A stretch of 23,399 bases of DNA from an uncultured Clostridia bacterium (GCA_904501715.1 CAJGCD010000018.1:1-23399); one strand, 5' to 3'; counted from the stretch's first letter, positions 16,437 through 23,329 are shown. Notes: generated by a model from the sequence alone, not told the origin. Made by a program: numbers and translations.

Positions 16437-17426
16437 ATGACTAACGAAATTGAAATTAAAAAAGTCAAACCCGCAAAAAGAAAAAGAAATGCCTCTCTTG
16501 ACAAGAGAAAGGCTCGCGCAGGATGGATATTTGTACTGCCTTTTGTCATAGGATTTATACTCATATACATACCTATGCTCTACGATTCCATTTCCAGCAG
16601 TATGATATTCAGCGACAAGAACCCCCAGACGGGAATTATGGAAAAGACCTTTGTAGGTTGGCAGGCTTACGCTGAGGCGTTTACTGCCACCTCCAAAGGA
16701 GGAACCGACTTCCTTGAGATATTGATAACCGGCGTTACCGATATGATACTTGATATTCCTATGATATTGTTGTTCTCGCTCTTTATGGCAGTGTTGCTTA
16801 ACCAGAAGATGGCGGGAAGAGCAGTGTTCAGAGCGATATTCTTCGTTCCCGTTATACTTTCAACCGGTATTATGAACACTATGGGAAGTCAGAGTATAGA
16901 CGCCTACATGAGCTCGTCCTCGGGTATTGATGACGGCTCGGGTCAGGACGCGGCTACCCAGATAGTATCGGCACTTGACGTGCAGGAGCTCTTCTCGGGA
17001 ATGGCGATAGGCGACGGAATGCTTACGTACGTAGCAGATATTATTAACCGTATTTACGATATCGTAAACCGCTCCGGAGTACAGATGCTTATATTCCTTG
17101 CGGGATTGCAGTCAATATCTCCTGCAATATATGAGTCGGTACAGATAGACGGAGCGACCTCTTGGGAGACCTTCTGGAAAATAACCTTCCCGATGATAAG
17201 CCCGATGATACTTGTTAACGCTGTTTATACGGTAATTGACGCATTTACGACAGACAGTAGGGTCATGCAGTATATTAGAGACATAAAGGCGGGAGACCTT
17301 GTAGGAAAGCATCCTACCACTATTGCCACGGCAATGTCGTGGATATACTTCCTGGTGGTAATCGGTATACTCGGATTGGTAGCAGCCATATTCTCAGCAT
17401 ATGTCTTCTACCAGCGAAAGAATTAA
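16437..17426 (+). CDS. Sugar ABC transporter permease, MalF/UgpA-type (pair 2)
   Basis: A 329-aa membrane permease starting with a basic cytoplasmic tail (KKVKPAKRKRNASLDKRKARAG). The first helix is WIFVLPFVIGFILIYIP and the EAA loop is YESVQIDGATSWETFWKITFP (Glu233, Gly239). Between two helices it has an extra Ser/Asp-rich stretch of roughly 50 residues (about 150-205), including MSSSSGIDDGSGQD. This appears larger than in ordinary MalF-type permeases and probably faces outward. It begins 17 nt after the DUF5696 gene with AAAGGAGAGG. It is the second MalF-like permease of the operon and diverges clearly from the first, so it is not a recent tandem copy. Confidence 0.9.
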   Translation: MTNEIEIKKVKPAKRKRNASLDKRKARAGWIFVLPFVIGFILIYIPMLYDSISSSMIFSDKNPQTGIMEKTFVGWQAYAEAFTATSKGGTDFLEILITGVTDMILDIPMILLFSLFMAVLLNQKMAGRAVFRAIFFVPVILSTGIMNTMGSQSIDAYMSSSSGIDDGSGQDAATQIVSALDVQELFSGMAIGDGMLTYVADIINRIYDIVNRSGVQMLIFLAGLQSISPAIYESVQIDGATSWETFWKITFPMISPMILVNAVYTVIDAFTTDSRVMQYIRDIKAGDLVGKHPTTIATAMSWIYFLVVIGILGLVAAIFSAYVFYQRKN

Positions 17427-17441
17427 AGGAGGTGTACTGTT

Positions 17442-18581
17442 ATGAATTCTGAAAAGATTATGGAACAACCTAAGGTTCGTAAGGAAAGTAAGAACAAAAT
17501 AAAGGTTGATTTCGAAAGAACACCTCTTAAAGAACGTCTTAAAGCAAAATTCCTTTCAATGTTCTTCCTTAAGAAGCTGGTTTGGTGGATAGTTCGTTAC
17601 GTGCTTCTGGTTGGTGTCGCGTACATCGTGCTTTTCCCCTTTATCTCCAAGATAGCCGCTTCCTTTATGGAGATGTATGACCTCGCTGACTCTTCGGTAA
17701 AGCTTATTCCTAAAAATTTCACTGTTGAAATATACAGAGAGCTGTGGCTTAAGCAGGATTACGTAAAGGCATTTATGAACACACTGGGGTTGTCATTGAC
17801 CACAGCGGTGATACAGATGTTTATATGTAGCTTGATAGCTTACGGATTTGCTAAGTTCAAATTTAAGGGTAACAAGCTTTTGTTCGCACTTGTCATACTG
17901 ACTATGATAATACCTCACCGAACAATACAGCAGGCATTGCTTGCAAGATTTAAGGGCTTTGATATCTTTGGAATATTCGGCTTCCTTGAGGGCGGCGGAA
18001 TAAAAATACTTGGTTTTGAATTCAATAACGAAGCTCTGTCAAGTATAAACGTATTCCCCGACAGTTGGAAGATGTTTACCTCGGACGGTATAAATTTGCT
18101 TAATACCTTATGGCCATTTATATTGCTGTCCTTGGCTGGTCTTGCGTTTAAGAACGGTCTGTATATATTCCTGCTCCGTCAGTTCTTTATGGGCGTTCCC
18201 GACGAGCTTGAGGAGTCGGCGTACATAGACGGCTCGGGCGTATTCCGCACGTTCTTTACCATCATCCTTCCTATATCCATACCCATGATGATAACGGTAT
18301 TCCTGTTCGCCTTCTCATGGCAATGGACCGATGACTTCTATACGGGTGGAGCAATGTTCTTCGTTGATAAGTTTGAGGCTCCGTACCTGCTGATAAACTT
18401 CATAGAAGAGGACATACCTAAGAGCTTGGTGGATAAGAACTTTAAGGGACAAGAAGCATACAACGGTGTTGTCAGAAACACCGCGGGACTTATGGTTATT
18501 GCTCCTTTGGTGGTTATGTATCTGTTCTGTCAGAAATACCTTGTGCAGGGTATCGAAAGATCGGGTCTTACCGCAGATTAA
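17442..18581 (+). CDS. Carbohydrate ABC transporter permease, MalG/UgpE-type (pair 2)
   Basis: A 379-aa permease, about 90 residues longer than its pair 1 counterpart. The extra length lies in a charged N-terminal cytoplasmic extension (about 1-44) and in a loop around 186-220 (GGGIKILGFEFNNEALSSI and on). The EAA loop reads LEESAYIDGSGVFRTFFTIILP (Glu258, Gly264). Helices lie near 46-70, 112-138, 148-165, 222-240, 281-303 and 350-370. It starts 15 nt after its partner with AAAGGAGGTG and is the last gene of the operon, followed by a terminator. No ATP-binding subunit follows. Confidence 0.9.
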   Translation: MNSEKIMEQPKVRKESKNKIKVDFERTPLKERLKAKFLSMFFLKKLVWWIVRYVLLVGVAYIVLFPFISKIAASFMEMYDLADSSVKLIPKNFTVEIYRELWLKQDYVKAFMNTLGLSLTTAVIQMFICSLIAYGFAKFKFKGNKLLFALVILTMIIPHRTIQQALLARFKGFDIFGIFGFLEGGGIKILGFEFNNEALSSINVFPDSWKMFTSDGINLLNTLWPFILLSLAGLAFKNGLYIFLLRQFFMGVPDELEESAYIDGSGVFRTFFTIILPISIPMMITVFLFAFSWQWTDDFYTGGAMFFVDKFEAPYLLINFIEEDIPKSLVDKNFKGQEAYNGVVRNTAGLMVIAPLVVMYLFCQKYLVQGIERSGLTAD

Positions 18582-18593
18582 TTTACTTAAAAA

Positions 18594-18627
18594 GAGGTTG
18601 CCGCTTGTGCGGCAACCTCAAATTTTT
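18594..18627 (+). terminator. Intrinsic terminator of the seven-gene operon
   Basis: A perfect 11-bp stem (18594-18604 with 18609-18619, loop TTGT) followed by AAATTTTT. It lies 12 nt after the last permease stop codon and closes the transcript begun near 4850. Confidence 0.92.
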
Positions 18628-18639
18628 ATTATTATCTAC

Positions 18640-18668
18640 TTGAAAAAAGCTTGTCTATATGATAAAAT
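18640..18668 (+). promoter_or_regulatory. Sigma-A promoter for the DD-carboxypeptidase-like gene
   Basis: TTGAAA (18640-18645), 17-nt spacer, TAAAAT (18663-18668), about 32 nt before the start codon. It separates this gene from the upstream operon. Confidence 0.78.
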
Positions 18669-18700
18669 ATAAGTAAGATTTCTCACTAAGGAGAGCATAG

Positions 18701-19813
18701 ATGTTTACGCCTAAACAATATATGGAAATAAAAAAGCAAAACAGACAGAGATGGCCCGGCAAAGGGTATTTTATAATACTTTTTACAACTATAATATTGC
18801 TGGTAGCATTTACTGCTTCGCTCTTTGTTATTTTGGCTGTTGAGGATAACGATATAGGGGAAGTTCCCGAGAGTACGGGAAAGAAGCCTATGACTAATAC
18901 CAATAAAGCGGCATTATATCCTACTATTCCCAGCAGAAGCAGCTATTTGAGCACAAGCGCGGGGAACGTTGCGCAGATAGGGGATAGCATCAGGTCTAAT
19001 AATGCCATTCTTGTGGAGCTTGGCGGCTATACCTCCATAGCGGAGAAGAGCGCAGACCAAAAGATGTATCCCGCGTCTATGACAAAGGTAATGACCTTGC
19101 TGGTAGCTTGTGAGAACGTGACCAGCCTTAATAAAAAGCTTGTGGTAACGCAGGATGATATCGACTACAAGAACGAAAACGGCGGCTCGGGACTTTTGGT
19201 AGCTTCATCTCTTGGTGACGGGTTTACAGTAGAAGACCTTCTGTATATGATATCCTATAAATCGGATACTATCGCTTGTCTTATGATAGCCAAGGAGGTA
19301 GCGGGAAGTGAAGCGAAGTTCGTAAAAATGATGAACGACAAGGCAGACCAGCTTGGACTCACCCAAACGAATTTTAAAAACTGCACGGGACTTCACCATA
19401 CAGAACACGTTACCACCTGTCGAGAAATGGCGGCAATGATGTCCTACGCGCTGGAGAACCAGTTAGCAAAGAGAATATTGCTCTCTACCGATACCAGAAA
19501 GATACCTGCTTACGTAGGAAATAGCAATGACCTCTCCTTAAACAGCAACGGACAGCCTGTAAGCTACTGGGCGCACTGCGAGTGGTATTCCGTCAGATTT
19601 AACGGCTCCGTTGAACTGAATACGGTCACTGTGAGAGCCGCTAAAACGGGATATACAGACGAAGCGGGCGTTTGCCTTGTTTCCTACGCCGTATCTAAAA
19701 CTACGGGAAAGGCATACGTTAACGTTATAGTTGGAAAACCTAAGGGTAGTGGGCTGTCTGAGTCTATATCTACCCAAGAGGTCAAATATATTTACAATAC
19801 ATATGCAAAATAA
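18701..19813 (+). CDS. D-alanyl-D-alanine carboxypeptidase-like protein (PBP5/DacF family)
   Basis: A 370-aa serine peptidase S11-type protein, normally trimming the terminal D-Ala of peptidoglycan stem peptides outside the membrane. An N-terminal helix (about 23-47) is probably an uncleaved anchor; a disordered linker follows. The catalytic SxxK is ASMTK (Ser126, Lys129) and the third motif is KTGYT (Lys315-Gly317). The second motif is unusual: where the family has SGND, this protein reads SYKSDT (185-190), so the SxN Ser/Asn pair is not evident. The surrounding AKEVAGSEAKFVKMMN and NFKNCTGLH match the family well. There is no PBP5 C-terminal beta domain. AAGGAG precedes the ATG. It may be an active enzyme with a variant motif or a substrate-binding relative. 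Confidence 0.85.
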   Translation: MFTPKQYMEIKKQNRQRWPGKGYFIILFTTIILLVAFTASLFVILAVEDNDIGEVPESTGKKPMTNTNKAALYPTIPSRSSYLSTSAGNVAQIGDSIRSNNAILVELGGYTSIAEKSADQKMYPASMTKVMTLLVACENVTSLNKKLVVTQDDIDYKNENGGSGLLVASSLGDGFTVEDLLYMISYKSDTIACLMIAKEVAGSEAKFVKMMNDKADQLGLTQTNFKNCTGLHHTEHVTTCREMAAMMSYALENQLAKRILLSTDTRKIPAYVGNSNDLSLNSNGQPVSYWAHCEWYSVRFNGSVELNTVTVRAAKTGYTDEAGVCLVSYAVSKTTGKAYVNVIVGKPKGSGLSESISTQEVKYIYNTYAK

Positions 19814-19814
19814 G

Positions 19815-19837
19815 AAAGAGGGCAGATGCCCTCTTTT
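19815..19837. terminator. Shared convergent terminator
   Basis: A 9-bp stem (19815-19823 with 19828-19836, loop AGAT) with a T-rich tail on both strands. It lies between the carboxypeptidase-like gene and the convergent spo0A and touches the spo0A stop codon. Confidence 0.85.
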
Positions 19838-20615
19838 ATTTATACATTTTATATTTAAGTCTGAGATTATCCGCAATCATCGCGATAAATTCCGAATTGG
19901 TGGGCTTACCTCTGTTGTTTTGAATGGTATAACCAAAATAGGAATTGAGGGTATCCACGTCGCCTCTGTCCCATGCGACCTCGATGGCGTGGCGAATGGC
20001 GCGCTCAACTCGGCTGGTTGTGGTCTGATACTGCTTTGCTACGCTGGGGTAGAGGATTTTGGTGACGCTGTTTATAATATCGCTATCTTTGATGGTGAGC
20101 AATATCGCGGTGCGGAGATATTGGTATCCCTTTATGTGAGCCGGTACTCCTATCTGATGAATAATCTTTGTTACCTGAGATTCCATATCGGGTACACTTT
20201 CCTCTTCGGGAACTGCTACCGCTTCGCCATCCCGTGTCTTGGCAAGGGAATTGATATGTCTGCAAAGGCTTTCCACGTTATAAGGCTTAAGTAGGCACAG
20301 GTCGGCTCCCGAATTTGCCGCTTCTACAAATATGCTTTGCTTTGATACCATAGAAACCACGATAAACGCGGGAGGCTTATCGGGGGCAAATTTGAGATTC
20401 TGACAGTTATTAAGGACCCCGATTCCGTCAAGCTTTGACAGCCAAACGTCAACTATGGCTATGTCGGGATGATTTTTACCTATCTGTATAAGAGCCTCCT
20501 CTCCGTTTCCCGCTTCAAGAAGATTTGTAAATCCCGCTTTTCTCAGCTCGTTGCAAAGCGCCTGACGGTCTGATGCGTTTTCGTCAGCTATCAATATTTT
20601 AATTGCTTTTTTCAT
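19836..20615 (-). CDS. spo0A: Sporulation master regulator Spo0A
   Basis: This 259-aa response regulator has an N-terminal receiver (1-125) and a C-terminal Spo0A DNA-binding domain (about 145-259). The receiver shows acidic Asp11-Glu12, phospho-acceptor Asp56, Ser88 at the switch position and Lys110-Pro111. The C-terminal domain is diagnostic: IIHQIGVPAHIKGYQYLR, ILYPSVAKQYQTTTSRVERA and AIRHAIEVAWDRGD, holding the recognition helix. When phosphorylated it should bind 0A boxes and start sporulation. After Asp56 the sequence reads VWLSKLDG instead of the usual IIMPxLDG. A GGAGG lies 7 nt before the ATG. The gene stands alone, not beside recN or spoIVB as in many Firmicutes. Confidence 0.95.
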   Translation of the reverse strand: MKKAIKILIADENASDRQALCNELRKAGFTNLLEAGNGEEALIQIGKNHPDIAIVDVWLSKLDGIGVLNNCQNLKFAPDKPPAFIVVSMVSKQSIFVEAANSGADLCLLKPYNVESLCRHINSLAKTRDGEAVAVPEEESVPDMESQVTKIIHQIGVPAHIKGYQYLRTAILLTIKDSDIINSVTKILYPSVAKQYQTTTSRVERAIRHAIEVAWDRGDVDTLNSYFGYTIQNNRGKPTNSEFIAMIADNLRLKYKMYK

Positions 20616-20647
20616 TGTTATCCTCCATATTTTTCTTTAACATCCAT

Positions 20648-20676
20648 ATTTTACCATATTTCAAACGAAAATGCAA
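20648..20676 (-). promoter_or_regulatory. Promoter of spo0A
   Basis: Minus-strand TTGCAT (20671-20676), 17-nt spacer, extended -10 TGG-TAAAAT (hexamer 20648-20653), about 32 nt before the start codon. Confidence 0.72.
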
Positions 20677-20690
20677 GGAATTTACAAAAA

Positions 20691-20703
20691 TTACCAATGG
20701 TAA
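20691..20703. promoter_or_regulatory. Candidate operator upstream of spo0A
   Basis: TTACCA-A-TGGTAA is a perfect 13-bp inverted repeat 15 nt upstream of the spo0A -35 box. TTACCA half-sites also occur at 20651-20656 (overlapping the -10) and 20707-20712. Three copies around one promoter suggest a regulator site, though the region is AT-rich and chance is possible. Confidence 0.4.
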
Positions 20704-20757
20704 ATTTTACCAAACTTTTCTTTTAATTTTGTTATTTATGTACAAACATAATAAAAA

Positions 20758-20786
20758 GCAGCCGTCTTTAGTAAACGACTGCCTTT
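20758..20786 (-). terminator. Intrinsic terminator after the DUF1934 gene
   Basis: An imperfect stem with G-U pairs (20773-20782 with 20758-20768) leads on the minus strand into TTTTTATT. It starts about 6 nt after the DUF1934 stop codon and separates that gene from spo0A. Confidence 0.8.
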
Positions 20787-20788
20787 TA

Positions 20789-21277
20789 TTATAGTATTTG
20801 CATCTTAAATTTTGTTCGTTCAGCCTTTGCTCCGCGTATCTCAACCATATAATCAAGCTCCAAGGAGTTGCCTACAAGCAAAGCATTTACGACCTTAGTG
20901 GTGTGAACGCAGACCTCAAAGGGCATAAACGGAGTTTTGTAAATGCAGTGATGCCGTTTTCCTTCCTCAAATACGAGAGTTGCTGAAACGGCGCCGCTTC
21001 TCATCATTGTAACTACCGCCGGCTCTTTTTTCAGAAAGCTCAAGGAGGTAAGAGAGCACTCCATTCCCGTTGCCTCGCTTTCCTCATAGCTTATAGTTAT
21101 ACGTTCTCCGTCATCTTGTATTTTGCCTACGGAATTTATTTCTAATATCTCGGGCTCAACGGCAGCGTCACCGTTCTCAAAGAACTCGGGTGCCTCATCA
21201 GAGTCGGTAAAAAGGGAAGCCTCCACCTCGTAGAGCTCGGAAAGTATTTTTATTCTGGTTTCTTTAGCAGCAGACAT
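20789..21277 (-). CDS. DUF1934 (YwiB-like) protein
   Basis: A 162-aa soluble protein. Residues about 58-162 fit DUF1934, a small calycin-like beta-barrel family of unknown function: ITISYEESEATGMECS (60-75), VVTMMRSG (88-95), LVFEEGKRH, YKTPFMPFEVCVHTTKV and LDYMVEIRG. The first 57 residues are acidic and look like a variable extension. The start is supported by GGAGG 7 nt upstream. It has its own promoter overlapped by a 24-bp palindrome and is divergent from galT. The role is not known; nothing in the context ties it to sugar use or sporulation beyond adjacency. Confidence 0.8.
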   Translation of the reverse strand: MSAAKETRIKILSELYEVEASLFTDSDEAPEFFENGDAAVEPEILEINSVGKIQDDGERITISYEESEATGMECSLTSLSFLKKEPAVVTMMRSGAVSATLVFEEGKRHHCIYKTPFMPFEVCVHTTKVVNALLVGNSLELDYMVEIRGAKAERTKFKMQIL

Positions 21278-21308
21278 TTCAATCCTCCAATAAACAGTAC
21301 ACTCATAT

Positions 21309-21332
21309 ATTTTAGCATTTAAAAGCTAAAAT
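21309..21332. promoter_or_regulatory. Near-perfect 24-bp palindrome across the DUF1934 promoter
   Basis: Arms ATTTTAGC (21309-21316) and GCTAAAAT (21325-21332) are exact complements, and the central ATTTAAAA adds three more pairs, leaving a single mismatched pair over 24 bp. It covers the -10, the whole spacer and the first base of the -35. This is a plausible repressor operator, but no regulator gene is adjacent. Confidence 0.55.
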
Positions 21333-21337
21333 GTCAA
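21309..21337 (-). promoter_or_regulatory. Consensus sigma-A promoter of the DUF1934 gene
   Basis: Minus-strand TTGACA (21332-21337), 17-nt spacer, extended -10 TGC-TAAAAT (hexamer 21309-21314), about 30 nt before the start codon. Confidence 0.85.
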
Positions 21338-21385
21338 TCAAAAAACGCATTTGTGTATAAATTTAAAAGAAATTTTATATTTCCT

Positions 21386-21414
21386 TTGACAGCAGTGCAA
21401 ATAAGTGGTATAAT
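21386..21414 (+). promoter_or_regulatory. Perfect-consensus sigma-A promoter of galT
   Basis: TTGACA (21386-21391), 17-nt spacer, extended -10 TGG-TATAAT (hexamer 21409-21414). This is the best match to consensus in the window and suggests strong basal expression. Confidence 0.9.
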
Positions 21415-21444
21415 AAAGTGAAAAAAGTATAAGGAGTTTAAGAT

Positions 21445-22947
21445 ATGTCAGTAACTATTTCCGTAAAAATAAAGCAGTTGATAGAATACGCGCTTAAATG
21501 CGGACTCATAGCCGAGGAGGACAGACTTTATATGACCAACTCGCTGATGGCGGCGCTTAAGGTCGGCGAATACGTAGAGCCCGAGGAAGCAATGGAGGAG
21601 GAGCCTCTTGAGGAGATACTCTCCGACCTGTGTGACTATGCGGCAGAGAACGGACTGCTTGAGAATAACAGCGTGGTTTACCGCGACCTGTTTGACACAA
21701 AGCTTATGGGTATTCTTACCCCTAGACCCAGCGAGGTAATAAAGAAGTTTAAAGAGCTGTACGAGGAGTCGCCCGTCAAGGCTACCGACTATTTCTACGC
21801 TCTTTGCCGTAACAGCGATTACATCCGTACATATCGCGTGGCAAAGGATTTGAAGTGGACATACGATGGTAAATACGGCGAGCTTGATATAACCGTAAAC
21901 CTCTCCAAGCCCGAGAAGGACCCCAAGGCTATCGCGGCGGCAAAGCTCCTGCCCCAGAGCGGATACCCAAAGTGTCTCCTTTGCCCCGAAAATGAGGGCT
22001 TTGAGGGTAACGCGGGCAGACCTGCCCGTCAGACACTGCGCCTTATTCCCACCACCCTTGCGGGCAAGCAGTGGTATATGCAGTATTCTCCCTACGTTTA
22101 CTATAACGAGCATTGTATCGTCCTTTCTAAGGAGCATACCCCTATGAAGATAGAGAGGGGAACCTTTGAGAGATTGCTTGATTTCGTGGAGCAGTATCCC
22201 CACTACTTCCTCGGCTCCAATGCTGACCTTCCTATCGTAGGCGGCTCTATACTCTCCCACGACCACACTCAGGGCGGTCACTATACCTTTGCTATGGCGA
22301 AGGCGCCTATTGACACAGAGATAAAATTTGAGTGCTTTGAGGACGTTGAGGCGGGTATCGTAAACTGGCCTATGTCGGTCATCAGACTGCGCAGCGCAAA
22401 CAAGGAGAGCCTTGTAGAGCTTGCCGATAAGATACTCAAGGCATGGAGAGCTTATACCGACGAGGCGGCATTCGTATTCGCCGAAACAGACGGAGAGCCT
22501 CACAACACTATAACCCCCATAGCGCGTACACGTGACGGAAAGCTTGAGCTTGATCTGGTGCTTCGTAACAACATTACCACCGAGGAGCATCCTCTTGGTG
22601 TTTACCATCCTCACGCCGACGTTCACAACATAAAGAAGGAAAACATCGGTCTTATAGAGGTTATGGGACTTGCTGTTCTTCCCGCAAGACTTCGTGACGA
22701 GATAGCGATTATGTGCAAGGCTATTGCCGAGGATAAGGATTTCGGTGATGACGATAGCATCGCAAAGCACAAGGAATGGTTTGAAGGCTTTAAGGATAAC
22801 TACGAGTTTACGGCAGAGAACACCGAGCAGATAATCAAGAAGGAGATAGGACGCACCTTCGAGAGAGTTCTTGAGGATGCGGGCGTTTATAAGTGTACCC
22901 CCGAGGGACACGAGGCGTTCCTCAGATTTATTGCTACTATCAGATAA
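21445..22947 (+). CDS. galT: UDP-glucose--hexose-1-phosphate uridylyltransferase (Firmicutes type)
   Basis: A 500-aa enzyme of the Leloir pathway that swaps UMP between UDP-glucose and galactose-1-phosphate in the cytosol. It belongs to the long Firmicutes GalT class (about 490-510 aa). The catalytic HIT-like motif is GGSILSHDHTQGGHY, with His272 and His274 and Gln276. CLLCPENEGFEGNAGRPARQTLR (from Cys177, Cys180) and WYMQYSPYVYYNEHCIVLSKEH are also typical. The C-terminal YHPHADVHNIKKENIGLIEVMGLAVLP matches the family. The ATG has AAGGAG 8 nt upstream. No galK or galE is in the window. The next gene encodes a SemiSWEET-like protein, which may supply or export a sugar. Confidence 0.95.
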   Translation: MSVTISVKIKQLIEYALKCGLIAEEDRLYMTNSLMAALKVGEYVEPEEAMEEEPLEEILSDLCDYAAENGLLENNSVVYRDLFDTKLMGILTPRPSEVIKKFKELYEESPVKATDYFYALCRNSDYIRTYRVAKDLKWTYDGKYGELDITVNLSKPEKDPKAIAAAKLLPQSGYPKCLLCPENEGFEGNAGRPARQTLRLIPTTLAGKQWYMQYSPYVYYNEHCIVLSKEHTPMKIERGTFERLLDFVEQYPHYFLGSNADLPIVGGSILSHDHTQGGHYTFAMAKAPIDTEIKFECFEDVEAGIVNWPMSVIRLRSANKESLVELADKILKAWRAYTDEAAFVFAETDGEPHNTITPIARTRDGKLELDLVLRNNITTEEHPLGVYHPHADVHNIKKENIGLIEVMGLAVLPARLRDEIAIMCKAIAEDKDFGDDDSIAKHKEWFEGFKDNYEFTAENTEQIIKKEIGRTFERVLEDAGVYKCTPEGHEAFLRFIATIR

Positions 22948-22952
22948 AAACC

Positions 22953-22978
22953 ATACGCCCCAATTTCTTGGGGCGTAT
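22953..22978 (+). promoter_or_regulatory. Hairpin between galT and the SemiSWEET-like gene
   Basis: A perfect 11-bp stem (22953-22963 with 22968-22978, loop TTTC) starts 5 nt after the galT stop. It lacks a following T-tract, so it is unlikely to be an efficient terminator. It probably protects or tunes the transcript and lies 7 nt before the next ribosome binding site. Confidence 0.6.
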
Positions 22979-22995
22979 ATGCTTTGGAGGTAAAA

Positions 22996-23295
22996 ATGGC
23001 TGAAATTTTCGAGATACTTATGCTGGTGGCGTTTGGCGCGTCATGGCCGCTTAACGTTATAAAATCCTATAAGGCAGGCACAGCGAAAGGGAAGAGTCTA
23101 TCATTTCTCTTGCTGATACTTGGAGGATATGTGTGCGGTATAACCTCAAAGCTCATAAATCCCGTGTATATGGCGGATTTCGGGCAGAAATGGTACGTGT
23201 TAGCGGTGTATATACTAAATTTCATTATGGTCTTTGCGGACCTTTGTATGTACTTCAGAAACGTAGCGTTAGATAAAAAAGCGAAAGCAGAATAA
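22996..23295 (+). CDS. SemiSWEET / PQ-loop-like small membrane transporter
   Basis: A 99-aa protein with three predicted membrane helices (about 4-22, 35-53, 66-87), the size and layout of bacterial SemiSWEET proteins, which work as dimers and pass sugars down their gradient. FGASWPLNVIKSYKAGTAKGKSLSFL (13-38) corresponds to the PQ-loop region, but the Pro-Gln reads Pro18-Leu19, so the assignment is by pattern. Start at ATG 22996 is chosen because GGAGG (22986-22990) lies 5 nt upstream; a longer reading from a TTG at 22984 would overlap that site. It follows galT by 48 nt without a clear terminator and is probably co-transcribed. An amino-acid or metabolite carrier of the PQ-loop family cannot be excluded. 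Confidence 0.65.
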   Translation: MAEIFEILMLVAFGASWPLNVIKSYKAGTAKGKSLSFLLLILGGYVCGITSKLINPVYMADFGQKWYVLAVYILNFIMVFADLCMYFRNVALDKKAKAE

Positions 23296-23302
23296 ATGAG
23301 GC

Positions 23303-23329
23303 GAGGCGCTCAACGAGCGCCTCAGTTTT
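23303..23329 (+). terminator. Intrinsic terminator after galT and SemiSWEET-like gene
   Basis: A perfect 9-bp GC-rich stem (23303-23311 with 23315-23323, loop AAC) followed by AGTTTT. It ends the unit; the last 70 nt of the window hold nothing recognisable. Confidence 0.88.

Noticed and set aside
21448..22911. A 487-codon minus-strand frame inside galT
   Set aside because: galT has the HDHTQ motif and a full-length family match; the antisense frame has none.
22953..22978. Hairpin after galT as an intrinsic terminator
   Set aside because: The stem is strong, but the following bases (ATGCTTTGG) are not a T-tract, so it is listed as a hairpin only.
22984..22995. TTG start four codons upstream of the SemiSWEET-like protein
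   Set aside because: That start would overlap GGAGG, which is correctly placed for the ATG at 22996.
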